A DNA stretch of 17,750 nt, from the NCBI GenBank assembly GCA_023807065.1, contig JAJJLU010000824.1:1-17750 (forward strand). The letters run 5' to 3'. The position numbers were made by a program, and so were the translations under genes. Below, in pieces: positions 1 to 8,680 of the stretch (positions are counted from its first letter, which is position 1; every line of letters starts with the position of its first letter). The stretch comes from Isotricha intestinalis (Eukaryota; Ciliophora; Litostomatea; Vestibuliferida; Isotrichidae). The notes beneath the pieces were generated by a model that was not told where the DNA came from, did no database searches, and saw only the letters and a program-made list of their open reading frames with translations.

Positions 1-68
1 CCCCTTTATTTAAAGTTGCAAAATGAGAATCTTTAGAAGTTATTATAGTTGCAGTTCTTTTATTCCCC
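1..68 (-). repeat. 68-bp perfect inverted repeat, left copy
   Basis: The reverse complement of these 68 bases matches 4024-4091 without a mismatch. The left copy ends at the window edge in CCCC, so its full length is unknown. The other boundary is sharp at base 68/69. Confidence 0.95.
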
Positions 69-70
69 AT
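1..70 (-). pseudogene. Partial CNBD gene copy running off the left edge
   Basis: Read on the minus strand, bases 68 down to 1 are identical to bases 4024-4091 of the large CNBD gene, in the same reading frame, covering the phosphate-binding-cassette Arg and the strand after it. At the boundary the frame begins with an ATG (bases 70-68), preceded directly by an in-frame TAA, so the upstream half of the domain is absent here. Identity stops abruptly: beyond base 69 the sequence is ordinary AT-rich non-coding DNA. It could be a truncated paralogue, a relic, a second gene using that ATG, or a chimeric join. The window edge hides the rest, so its status cannot be settled. Confidence 0.6.
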
Positions 71-279
71 TTAAACTTATTTTTTATTCCTTTTTTAAAA
101 AATTGAAATTATTTAGTTCTAGGTATTTTAAAAATAAAAAAATGTTTTATTTTTAACATTAATTCAATCAGCATAAATAAAATAAACAATAATTTCAAAA
201 ATTTAAAAAGATTAAACGAATACCACCTATGTTTCATATTCATTTTTTGAAGATTAAAAAACAGATAAAAGGAATTATA

Positions 280-1278
280 TCATTGATACACATAAAGGAA
301 TCCTCCTCTATCCCCAGTTACAATAATATTTTCAAATTCCTCAATTCCACAAATTTCCCCATCAAATTCTTTATCACTTAATCTTTTAATACAAATTAAA
401 TTTATTTTTTCATTTTCAACTTTAATTTGAATATAACTGGTAAAACCATCATACATATGGAAACCAAAAAGGATACTTTTATTATTTAATATTTTAATAC
501 TAGTACAAAACATAAAATCACATTCATCACTTTGAAATGAATCAATTAATTCATAAGTTGAACATTTTACTAGATAAATATTTTTACTACCTTCATTACA
601 AGAAGCATATATACTTCCAAGAATTAAATAATCATCATTAAATAATATTAATGAATTAGTCCATTCAAATCCTTCTACATTATTCATTTTTTTTCTTAAT
701 TCATATGTTGTTAAATCATAAAAACTTAAACTTTGATTTGAAAAAAATGAGATTTGATTTAATTTTGGTATTTCTTCTATTTCTAATGAGAGAATGAGAT
801 TACCATTAATTTGAATATAAGTATTGAATTCATAACTTTTACCATTAAATTTTAAAAAACATATTTTATCTTGACTAAAATCATTAATTAATGCTACAAT
901 TCTTTCATCTTTTAATTCTATTATTTTATTAATAGATTGAATATTTTTAAATATTTGTTTATTTAACTCAATTTTTTGTTTTATTTTATATGAATTTTCA
1001 GAAAGTTCTATAATTATAATATTATCCTTTTCTGATGGATACACTATTAATCCATTTTTTAATTGAATTATTTTTGAAATTGAATAAGTATAATTATTAA
1101 TTACTATTTGCTCTATAAAGTTATTGTCTTCAAATTTATATATTTTTAACTTTTTTTCATGTGTACATACACATAATCTTCCATCTTTAAGTTTAAATAG
1201 ATATGTCACTGAACCAGCATTTATTTTCCTTTTTAGTGAATAATCAGAGAATTTTTTTGAAAAATTATTCACAATCAT
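280..1278 (-). CDS. WD40-like beta-propeller protein, function unknown
   Basis: This 332-residue protein lacks a signal peptide and membrane segment. Its sequence is a series of short beta-strand repeats, with turns such as LKDGRLCVCTHEKKLKIYKF (about residues 30-49) and a last blade ending GDRGGFLYVYQ at the C-terminus. That is the periodicity of a WD/propeller fold, although the classic GH and WD dipeptides are mostly lost. Such propellers usually act as protein-interaction platforms; I cannot name a partner. The ATG at 1276-1278 is the first in the frame. The stop is TGA, one of only two in the window, and the frame then stays open for 56 more codons. It lies 202 bp downstream of the RING gene, on the same strand. 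Function is not recognised. Confidence 0.75.
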   Translation of the reverse strand: MIVNNFSKKFSDYSLKRKINAGSVTYLFKLKDGRLCVCTHEKKLKIYKFEDNNFIEQIVINNYTYSISKIIQLKNGLIVYPSEKDNIIIIELSENSYKIKQKIELNKQIFKNIQSINKIIELKDERIVALINDFSQDKICFLKFNGKSYEFNTYIQINGNLILSLEIEEIPKLNQISFFSNQSLSFYDLTTYELRKKMNNVEGFEWTNSLILFNDDYLILGSIYASCNEGSKNIYLVKCSTYELIDSFQSDECDFMFCTSIKILNNKSILFGFHMYDGFTSYIQIKVENEKINLICIKRLSDKEFDGEICGIEEFENIIVTGDRGGFLYVYQ

Positions 1279-1480
1279 TTTTATTTTTACTTGAATTTAA
1301 TTTCAAATATTATTAAATTTATTAAGTATTAATCAATTATTATATTCAAAATATTTGTTAAATTTATTAGTTAAATTAGTGTTTTAATTAAATTTATTAC
1401 TATTATTAAAAAATATTTTTTTGTGAAGAAACATAATATTATAATTTTCAATTTTTTTTATATATAAATTTTTATTAAAA

Positions 1481-2431
1481 TTAAGGTTCTTTCCAATAAC
1501 AAAACACACAAACATCAAAATCACAAATATCACAATACCAACTTCTTCTTTTATAATAAATATTATTGCATATATTACATTTCCAAGCTTCATTTCTTAT
1601 TTCTAAATTTAATTCATGATTATGACATTTATTATTTGGAATTCTCGTTTTAATATAATTAAAACATTTTTCACAAAGATCAAATAAACAACTTTCACAA
1701 TGATAACTTTTTTGTAATGGATTTCTGATTTCATCATTACATAATTCACATACCCAACCTTGTTGATATCCTGGATTTATTCTTTCATTTGTTAAAATTA
1801 AAGGATGTATATGAATTTCTTTAATTAGAAAAGAACCATCTTCTTCTTCTCTTATTATTTCTTTTGGTAGTTCAATTTCTAAAATTTTTAATTTTAATTT
1901 ATTAATTTTGTTCATTAATATACTGTTGTTTGAAAAATTAATTAAAGTATTTATATATGATTTACAGTTATGCTCGGGAATTTCATTATCATTTAAATTT
2001 GGAGAATTAGAATAATATATTAAATGGCATTTTTTACAAAAATATTTCCCTTTAATTCTGTTTTTACATGTATTATATAAATGTTCATGATAAAATTTAT
2101 ATTGAATATTTTCATTACATAAAGGACATTTAAATAATAATGCTTCGAAAAACCTATTTATTAGTTTATTTGGTAAATTAAAAGTAAATTTTTTATTATT
2201 GCAATAAGGACATTTTAAAGAATTTTGATTGTTTTTTATTAAATTTTCCAAACAATTTAAGCATAATAATTTTTGACAACAATCTAAAAATATTGGTTCA
2301 AAACATATATTTAAACATATGCAACATATTAAATCATTTGAATTTGAATTTTGAACTAAAATATCCGGAGAAATTGAATATGTTTGCATTAAATTATCAT
2401 TTACTTTTAAATCATTTTCTATTGGGTTCAT
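1481..2431 (-). CDS. RING-type protein with TRAF-like and tandem ZZ/C1-like zinc fingers; putative E3 ubiquitin ligase
   Basis: A 316-residue cysteine-rich protein. Residues 36-77 form a RING-like finger (C36-x2-C39, C52, C57-x2-C60, C74-x2-C77). Residues 102-156 add two Cys/His clusters in TRAF-finger style (C102, C105, H117, C122; C132, C135, H154, C156). Residues 207-256 and 270-311 are two repeats of the pattern His, then W-x-C-x2-C, then Y-x-C-x2-C-x-F-D-x-C-x2-C, resembling ZZ or C1-like domains. RING plus TRAF fingers is the layout of E3 ubiquitin ligases and TRAF/SIAH-type adaptors. The position normally held by the RING histidine is Lys54, so zinc binding or ligase activity may be unusual. 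Substrate is unknown. It is divergent from the CNBD gene across 480 bp. Confidence 0.85.
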   Translation of the reverse strand: MNPIENDLKVNDNLMQTYSISPDILVQNSNSNDLICCICLNICFEPIFLDCCQKLLCLNCLENLIKNNQNSLKCPYCNNKKFTFNLPNKLINRFFEALLFKCPLCNENIQYKFYHEHLYNTCKNRIKGKYFCKKCHLIYYSNSPNLNDNEIPEHNCKSYINTLINFSNNSILMNKINKLKLKILEIELPKEIIREEEDGSFLIKEIHIHPLILTNERINPGYQQGWVCELCNDEIRNPLQKSYHCESCLFDLCEKCFNYIKTRIPNNKCHNHELNLEIRNEAWKCNICNNIYYKRRSWYCDICDFDVCVFCYWKEP

Positions 2432-2911
2432 ATTTTTTAATTAATTAATTTAATTCATTTTTGAATCATTTATTAATGGTTTATTTTATATTTATCTATA
2501 AAATATTTAATGATTATTTTTAGGAATAATTTCATTTTTAATTATGATTTTTAGTTTGATTTTTATTTAATGTTTATATTTCCTTTATTTCTATTTGATT
2601 TATAATTAAGAAACATTTTTTGAAATTTATTAAATTTTCTACTTTAATTTCCTCTCATTATATATAAAATCAACTTTTATCTGCTTTTTTTCTCTAAAGA
2701 AATTTATATTTTTATTGACAAGATGAGGTTAAACATATTTTAAAAATAATATTTGTTAAATATAAGATAAAGTTCATGATTAAAAATTAATATAAAATAT
2801 TTTCTTTTAATCTATTAATAATAAAAAAATGTAAAGAAAATAGAATAAATAAGATTATATAAATTAATATTTTTTATTCATTTTTCATTTGTTTTTAAAA
2901 ATAAATAAAAA
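2432..2911. promoter_or_regulatory. Divergent intergenic region between RING and CNBD genes
   Basis: 480 bp of AT-rich DNA separate the two start codons, so both promoters should lie here. Both starts have A/T-rich leaders (AAAA directly before the CNBD ATG). I see no recognisable motif, hairpin or RNA gene in it. Confidence 0.5.
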
Positions 2912-5668
2912 ATGGAAAATAACCTTTCAAGTAATTCTAAAATCCCCATAATAAAGTCTATTTATGGGAAATTTAATAAAGAAAATTATGATTCAGAAGA
3001 AAGAGAATCATCTAAATCAAATAATTATGATATTGAAGAAATAAAATCAAAAATATATAATAACACAAATAAAATGACTACTAAAATTAATAGAGATGAT
3101 TGTTTTAATTTTATTCTTAAAATAATAAAAAAAGAAAAAATAACAAGAAAACCAAAAGAAAATGTTTTAATTAGTTATTATTTACATTATTTAACTGAAT
3201 TTTATAATATAATAAAAAAATCATATCAAGATTCGACAGATGAACAATTAATTAAAATTTCGAATAAATTAAATTATATTTATTACCCAAATAACAGAGT
3301 GATTTTCAAATTTGGAGAAATAGGTAAATCTTTTTATATTATATTAAAGGGTAGTATAAATATTTTAGTACCAAAACAAAAAATTGAATTATTGTCAATA
3401 AAAGAATATTATAGATATTTAGCAATATTAGTAGGCTATGATGAAAAAGAATTAATTAACCATACTATAAATGCAAACGCTGAAATATATCCTTTAGAAA
3501 TTGATGATCCCATTGGTTATGGAAGAATAACAATATCACTTTCTGTTCAAGCAAGAAAAAAAATTAAAAGAATTGAACTTAAAACTTTATTTAGTAATTT
3601 AAATGAACAAGAAAAAAAAATAATAGAAGAAGGTAAATCAATTTCATTTGATAAAGATGGTAATTTTAAATTTTTAAAAGAAAATTTAGATGAGAATGAA
3701 ATTGAAAATAATTTAGATAGTGATTATGAGATTAAAAGAAATAAAACAATGAAAATAAAATCTTCAAAAAAACTCAATTTTCAGAAAAAACTAAGTAGAA
3801 AATCTTTAATAATTCCTGAATTTATTCTTAATGAACATAACAATGAAAATGATGATGGAATAGATTTATCTTCACAAAAATATATTGATAGAATAAAAGT
3901 TTATAAATATGAAAATTTACCTCAAAATGAGAAAAGAGAAAATAAATTTTATATTTTCGAATATTCAATTATTAAAACTTTAAAAACTGGACAAAAATTT
4001 GGTGATTTTGCATCTTATGAAACGGGGAATAAAAGAACTGCAACTATAATAACTTCTAAAGATTCTCATTTTGCAACTTTAAATAAAGGGGATTTTTTAA
4101 AATATGTTAAAACTGCAATTGATAAAAATAAAAAGAATTATATTAGTTATATACTAACAACTTTTATCTTTAATGATACTAATGTTGGTTTTCTTCAAGA
4201 TAAATTATTTAATAATTTTGTTATTAATGATATAAAAAAAGGAGAATATGTTTTAAGTATAAATAAAAAAAATCATCCTATTATTTTTTTAAAAGAAGGA
4301 ATTTTTGAAATTGGAATGAAATTATCATTAAAAGAAATTTTAATTGTTATTCAATATTATATTGAAAAAATAAATAATTTAATTTCAAGAAAAAAATTTA
4401 ATTGGGGTTTAGAAATAGAAGAAGAAATTTATAAAAACTTTATTGAAATTGCATCAAAAATGAAAGAAGAAAATCATCAAGTTGAAAATTTTGCAAAAGA
4501 AATTGAAGAAGTTGAATTATTTTATAATCAAAAATTTGAAATGATATTATGGTTAACTAATATAAATGATATGTTAGGTTTTGATGATTTAGATTATGAA
4601 AATAATAAAAATCTTTTTTTTATAAGATGTATTAGTGATAAGGCAGAATATATTACACTTGATAAAGATATTTATCAAAAATTTTATGAGATTGAATATT
4701 TAATAAAAAGAAAAGAATATGAATATGTTAAAATGAAATTAATGAGAATAATTCATAGATTAATTGAGATTAGACAAATTAAAATTAAAACTTTTTCAGA
4801 ACATAATATGACAATATCAAATTTTATCAATGTGGAAAAAGAGAAAAGGGATTTTAATGAATATTTTGAAAAACAAAATGGAGAAAAAGCATCTAATCTA
4901 AGGAAATTACCTTTAAAAAAGACTTTCAATAAAATAAATAATTTAGTTCTTGATATTCATTTAAAAAGAAGAAATAATAATAAAATGAAAACAATAATAA
5001 AAAATAGTAGAAATATATTAAGTGTTCAAGACTCAAAAGGAACTTTAAGTAATTCTAAAGATAATACTATTAGTATTTATAATGAATTTATTAATCATAT
5101 AAAAATAAAAAAAAGTCATAGTACTTTATTTAAAAGAACTTTTAAAAATAATAGAAATAATGAGCAAAAAACAAAATCCATCAATTGTTTAAAAAATAGT
5201 ACTTCTACAATTGATAATATAACAAAAGATGAATCTAGTAATTTACAAGACAATATTTTTAAAAATAGTTATTCACACATTGTTTTTGAAAATGAAAAAC
5301 TTAATAAAATACAATTATTTTCAAAAGAAATTAATATTAATCCTATTCAATTAAGAAATTTTTCTCAAAAAAATATTTTTTATGATAAAAAAAATAGACA
5401 ACAATTTATGCTGAATAGAAAAAGTATAAATTCAATTTCGAAAAGTCTTGAAATCAAAAATACTTTTGATAGAATTTCCAATAACATAAATAAAAAAATA
5501 AATTTAGTTAATCCTATTACTATACGAAATATAAAAAAAAATAATTTTATCAATTTTAGAAAAAATTATAATATAAAAAATACAAGAGATAAATTTCTCC
5601 GATTTCGACCAACATTAAATTTAACAATTTCAAAAAAAAAAGAAGATAAAAAAAGTTTTTCTTTGTAA
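2912..5668 (+). CDS. Large protein with two interrupted cyclic-nucleotide-binding domains
   Basis: 918 residues, no membrane segment. CNBD 1 is split: strands at about 121-155 (GEIGKSFYIILKGSINILVP) and the phosphate-binding cassette at 360-380 (GQKFGDFASYE then NKRTATI), separated by about 200 charged, Ser/Lys-rich residues. The cassette keeps Arg375 and the following Thr-Ala, so cAMP or cGMP binding is plausible. A second CNBD-like unit is also split: 439-470 (KKGEYVLSI, FLKEGIFEIG) and 550-592 (GFDDLDYENN, CISDKAEY), around a helical insert; it lacks the Arg cassette and is probably degenerate. The last 300 residues are Lys/Asn/Ser-rich and look disordered. No kinase or channel domain is attached, so it may be a soluble regulatory protein. 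Bases 4024-4091 recur inverted at the left window edge. Confidence 0.85.
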   Translation: MENNLSSNSKIPIIKSIYGKFNKENYDSEERESSKSNNYDIEEIKSKIYNNTNKMTTKINRDDCFNFILKIIKKEKITRKPKENVLISYYLHYLTEFYNIIKKSYQDSTDEQLIKISNKLNYIYYPNNRVIFKFGEIGKSFYIILKGSINILVPKQKIELLSIKEYYRYLAILVGYDEKELINHTINANAEIYPLEIDDPIGYGRITISLSVQARKKIKRIELKTLFSNLNEQEKKIIEEGKSISFDKDGNFKFLKENLDENEIENNLDSDYEIKRNKTMKIKSSKKLNFQKKLSRKSLIIPEFILNEHNNENDDGIDLSSQKYIDRIKVYKYENLPQNEKRENKFYIFEYSIIKTLKTGQKFGDFASYETGNKRTATIITSKDSHFATLNKGDFLKYVKTAIDKNKKNYISYILTTFIFNDTNVGFLQDKLFNNFVINDIKKGEYVLSINKKNHPIIFLKEGIFEIGMKLSLKEILIVIQYYIEKINNLISRKKFNWGLEIEEEIYKNFIEIASKMKEENHQVENFAKEIEEVELFYNQKFEMILWLTNINDMLGFDDLDYENNKNLFFIRCISDKAEYITLDKDIYQKFYEIEYLIKRKEYEYVKMKLMRIIHRLIEIRQIKIKTFSEHNMTISNFINVEKEKRDFNEYFEKQNGEKASNLRKLPLKKTFNKINNLVLDIHLKRRNNNKMKTIIKNSRNILSVQDSKGTLSNSKDNTISIYNEFINHIKIKKSHSTLFKRTFKNNRNNEQKTKSINCLKNSTSTIDNITKDESSNLQDNIFKNSYSHIVFENEKLNKIQLFSKEININPIQLRNFSQKNIFYDKKNRQQFMLNRKSINSISKSLEIKNTFDRISNNINKKINLVNPITIRNIKKNNFINFRKNYNIKNTRDKFLRFRPTLNLTISKKKEDKKSFSL
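4024..4091 (+). repeat. 68-bp perfect inverted repeat, internal copy
   Basis: This copy lies inside the CNBD gene (residues about 371-393) and is identical, inverted, to bases 1-68. The segment both starts and ends in GGGG. On the right it continues into ATT, making one GGGGATT heptamer (4088-4094), the unit that is tandem at the right end of the window. Confidence 0.95.
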
Positions 5669-5739
5669 TTAAAAATCTATTTTTTGTATTAATCTACTTT
5701 AAAAAATTTAATTAAAAAATATAAATTCAAAAATAACAT

Positions 5740-5765
5740 TAATATATATTAATCAATATATATTA
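5740..5765. terminator. AT-only hairpin between convergent genes
   Basis: Bases 5740-5750 and 5755-5765 are an 11-bp perfect inverted repeat around the loop AATC. It sits between the 3' ends of the convergent CNBD and Rab genes. It might help 3'-end formation, but AT-only palindromes are expected by chance in DNA this AT-rich. Confidence 0.2.
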
Positions 5766-5858
5766 TTTCTTAATTTGAAAAGAAATAAAAAATCTTTATG
5801 TTCTAAATATTAAATTAAAACTATTTCTAAAATATAAAAATTATAAAAAAATTTTTCT

Positions 5859-6566
5859 TCAACTTTTACAACAACTCTTTTTCTTTTTTAAAACAAAATT
5901 TTCAATTTCTTTATTATTTAATTCCTCTTCTTGTCCTTTATTCAATTCTTTAATTTGATAACATTCTAAATTTCCATTAAAAGGTAATTCAGGAACATTT
6001 TTTTTAGATAAAGATAATTTAATAACATAATTAAACATTTCTTTAACTCCTTCTCCAGTTTTTGAACTAGTTTCAAAATATTTTATTTTATATCTTTGAA
6101 TTGAATCTTCAATTTCTTTTTTTTCAACTTTATCCCTTCCACCATCATTTAATAAATCTTTTTTAGTTCCTACTAAAACTAAACCAATTTTTTCTATATT
6201 TTTTTCTTGATATAATTGTCCCATCCAATAATTAATATTAATAATAGATTCTTTATTATTTAAATCAAAAGCTAAAATAACTGCATCAGTTTCTTTATAA
6301 AATGTTTTATTTAATGATCTAAATTTTTCTTGTCCTGCAGTATCCCATATAATTAATTTTACTTGAACATTATTCACACATATATTTTTTCTTCTTTTAT
6401 CTATTCCTATTGTTGTAATATATACTGGTTGAAATTCATTGGTACAATATCTTGTTATTAATGATGTTTTTCCTATTGTTGCATCTCCTAAAACTAAAAC
6501 TTTTAATCTTATATCTGAAGATTTAATGTTATTTAAATTGCATTCATTTTCATTCTCATTCTCCAT
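5859..6566 (-). CDS. Divergent Rab-family small GTPase
   Basis: 235 residues with the full Ras-superfamily fold. P-loop GDATIGKTS is at 27-35, switch I ends TTIGID at 51-56, switch II is WDTAGQEKF at 74-82, and ETSSK is at 165-169. The guanine-specificity motif reads TKKD (134-137) instead of NKxD. The C-terminus is Lys-rich and ends CC-Lys-Ser, a likely double-geranylgeranylation site, which marks it as Rab and a regulator of vesicle targeting on membranes. The N-terminal extension is acidic (Glu/Asn-rich). It does not match a named Rab subgroup that I can assign, so it is probably lineage-specific. The stop is TGA, followed seven codons later by TAA. The gene converges on the CNBD gene with 190 bp between stops. 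Confidence 0.9.
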   Translation of the reverse strand: MENENENECNLNNIKSSDIRLKVLVLGDATIGKTSLITRYCTNEFQPVYITTIGIDKRRKNICVNNVQVKLIIWDTAGQEKFRSLNKTFYKETDAVILAFDLNNKESIININYWMGQLYQEKNIEKIGLVLVGTKKDLLNDGGRDKVEKKEIEDSIQRYKIKYFETSSKTGEGVKEMFNYVIKLSLSKKNVPELPFNGNLECYQIKELNKGQEEELNNKEIENFVLKKKKSCCKS

Positions 6567-8215
6567 TATTTTTTGAAAAAATTTTTTTTAAATATTTTTC
6601 AACATATTCATTATATTTTGTTTAAATACAAAATAAATTAAAACTTTAAAATCAAAAAATATTTTAGATTAGAAAATAATCTTAATTATAATGATTTTCT
6701 TTATATACTTTTATAATATTATCTATGTTATTTATAAATGAAAAAGATTATATCCTATACAATTTCTTTTAGATAAAATGTATTCTTTTTATTTGAATAA
6801 ATTTTTTTCTTAATAAATATTCGTTTATTATTACAAGATTATTCATTTTGTATTAATTTATAATTTAATTATTCTTTTTCAATTAGTTTTTGTTTAAATT
6901 CTTTCCTATTTTTTTTTAATTTTTATAAAATTGAAATAAACTTAACGATATATATATATTTATCAAAATCTTGAGAAGAATAAAATCACTGATTCCATCT
7001 TATAAAGATAAAGAGGATGAATTTGAGTAATTTATTTAAACAACCTTATTTATCTTTTAAAATAAAAGCTAATTGGCCAACCAATTAAAAATACATAATT
7101 TCTTATAAAATTCAAATTTTTATTGGATTAGAATTCGAAAATAATTTTTTTTTCTACCATTTTAATTTGATAAAAATTATGTTTCGTAAAATGAAATCTT
7201 TTAAAAAAAATTAAATTTTATTTTTAATAATTTGAAAAAAACATTTATATTTATATTATTTTTAAGAAAATAATTAAAAATATATCTGGGTTATTTAGTA
7301 AAAACAAATTGAAAACTTCCAATGTTATAATAAAATAATATATGTTTAAATATAATTTTTAAATTTATGATTTAAAAAAATCAAACATTTATTTAAATTA
7401 AATATTTTGAAAATTTGTCACACACATTTATGACTGTTTCTTAAAAATTAAAAATTTTATTTAAACCACCATATTAATTTTTTCAAAATTTTTTTCCTAT
7501 TTTGAAATTTTTAAATATTGACTTTTGTAGTTCCTCTCTTTCTTTTTTATAATTAGTAAAACTTAATTATACTTTGTATTTTTTTTATTAAAGAAGATGT
7601 TAAATAAAAACTAAATTTTAATTTCATCATAAAAAAAAGAAATCAACTTTTCATAAAAATAAACTTTTTTATTAAAAAAACATCAAATATAATCCATTTC
7701 AAAGAAATTTTTCCATTGAAGGTGAGATTTTGTTTTGAACAATTAGCATTTTTAAATTAAACTTAAATAATTTTTCATTATCTTTCAGAAAAGTCCAAAA
7801 AATTTATTCCATTATAAATTATCACAAACTTTTTTCATTTAAAGATGATATATTATTGCCTAAATCTACTCTCTTCTAATTTTAAATTTATTTTTGATTT
7901 TTAAGTGAAATTTACAGGAAACTCATATTTGAATTGATAAAAAAAAATGAAAAAATACCTTAATAAAAAAAGAAATAAAGTGAAGAAAAAAAATGAACCG
8001 AATTTTTAATTAATTACTTCATCTAATTATATTGTGGACATTATTTTTTTCTTTTAGAATATCTTAATAAAAACTATTGATAACTATATTATTCGTGTAA
8101 AATATGTCAAAAAGTATTCAATTATTGAAAATGCTTGATTAATTAATAAAAAAATCATTTTACTCATTCTAATCAAATTGATTTTTAAATTACTAAAAAC
8201 TTATTAAAAAACACA
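6567..8215. other. Long gene-free intergenic region
   Basis: 1,649 bp, far longer than the other gaps (46-480 bp). It holds only short open stretches without convincing starts, such as 6935-7030 (+), which ends in a charged stretch (SYKDKEDEFE). One small GC-containing hairpin lies at 7070-7087. No tRNA, rRNA or repeat array is visible. It may carry the promoter and leader of the downstream RRM gene, the promoter of the Rab, or an unrecognised non-coding RNA. Confidence 0.6.
7070..7087. repeat. Short hairpin TAATTGG-CCAA-CCAATTA
   Basis: A perfect 7-bp stem with a CCAA loop, one of few GC-containing palindromes in the non-coding DNA. Its right arm carries CCAAT. Function unknown; a protein-binding site is possible. 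Confidence 0.3.
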
Positions 8216-8680
8216 ATGAAAACCAAATATGAAATTATTTCTAATTTTTTATTTCCTAAATTCAGTAGTCCTAAAGAAAGTCGTTTTCTTAAATTTTTCT
8301 CTTCGTTACCTAATAAAAACAAACATTACACACTTTTTAATCAATATTCCATTTCAAAAGATAAAATTGAAAAAGGAGAAGATAAAAGAACATCAGTTAT
8401 TATAAAAAATATTCCAAACACATTAACAAAAGATGATCTAAAGTCAATATTAGAAGGAATTGGAAATATCAATTATTTATACCTTCCATTTGATAAAGTA
8501 ATAAATAGAAATTTAGGATTTGCATATGTAAATGTAGTAAATTATAAAAACATCATCAATCTTTATAATAGAATCATAGACTATAATTTTGAAAATTTAA
8601 ACTTTAATAAAGCTGTTGAAGTTTATTATTCTAAAGTTCAAGGCAAAAATTCTTTAAGTAAGATGTTCTCAAGAAAATAA
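8216..8680 (+). CDS. Mei2-type RRM (RRM_2) RNA-binding protein
   Basis: A 154-residue protein with one RNA-recognition motif at about 58-147. RNP2 is VIIKNI (61-66), followed by IPNTLTKDDL. RNP1 is NLGFAYVNV (99-107), preceded by YLYLPFD (87-93). The tail EVYYSKVQGKNSLSKMF (135-151) matches the YxxxQGKxxLxxxF ending found in the C-terminal RRM of Mei2 and plant AML proteins, not in ordinary RRMs. In yeast Mei2 drives meiosis by binding a non-coding RNA; whether this short stand-alone version does so is unknown. Mei2 proteins are usually several hundred residues with further RRMs, so this is a minimal form. It is isolated between 1.6 kb and 0.8 kb of non-coding DNA; an upstream exon cannot be excluded. 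Confidence 0.8.
   Translation: MKTKYEIISNFLFPKFSSPKESRFLKFFSSLPNKNKHYTLFNQYSISKDKIEKGEDKRTSVIIKNIPNTLTKDDLKSILEGIGNINYLYLPFDKVINRNLGFAYVNVVNYKNIINLYNRIIDYNFENLNFNKAVEVYYSKVQGKNSLSKMFSRK

Noticed and set aside
1384..1593. Minus-strand open frame of 69 codons overlapping the RING gene end
   Set aside because: It is the out-of-frame shadow of the cysteine-rich C-terminus and its translation is low-complexity with no family features.
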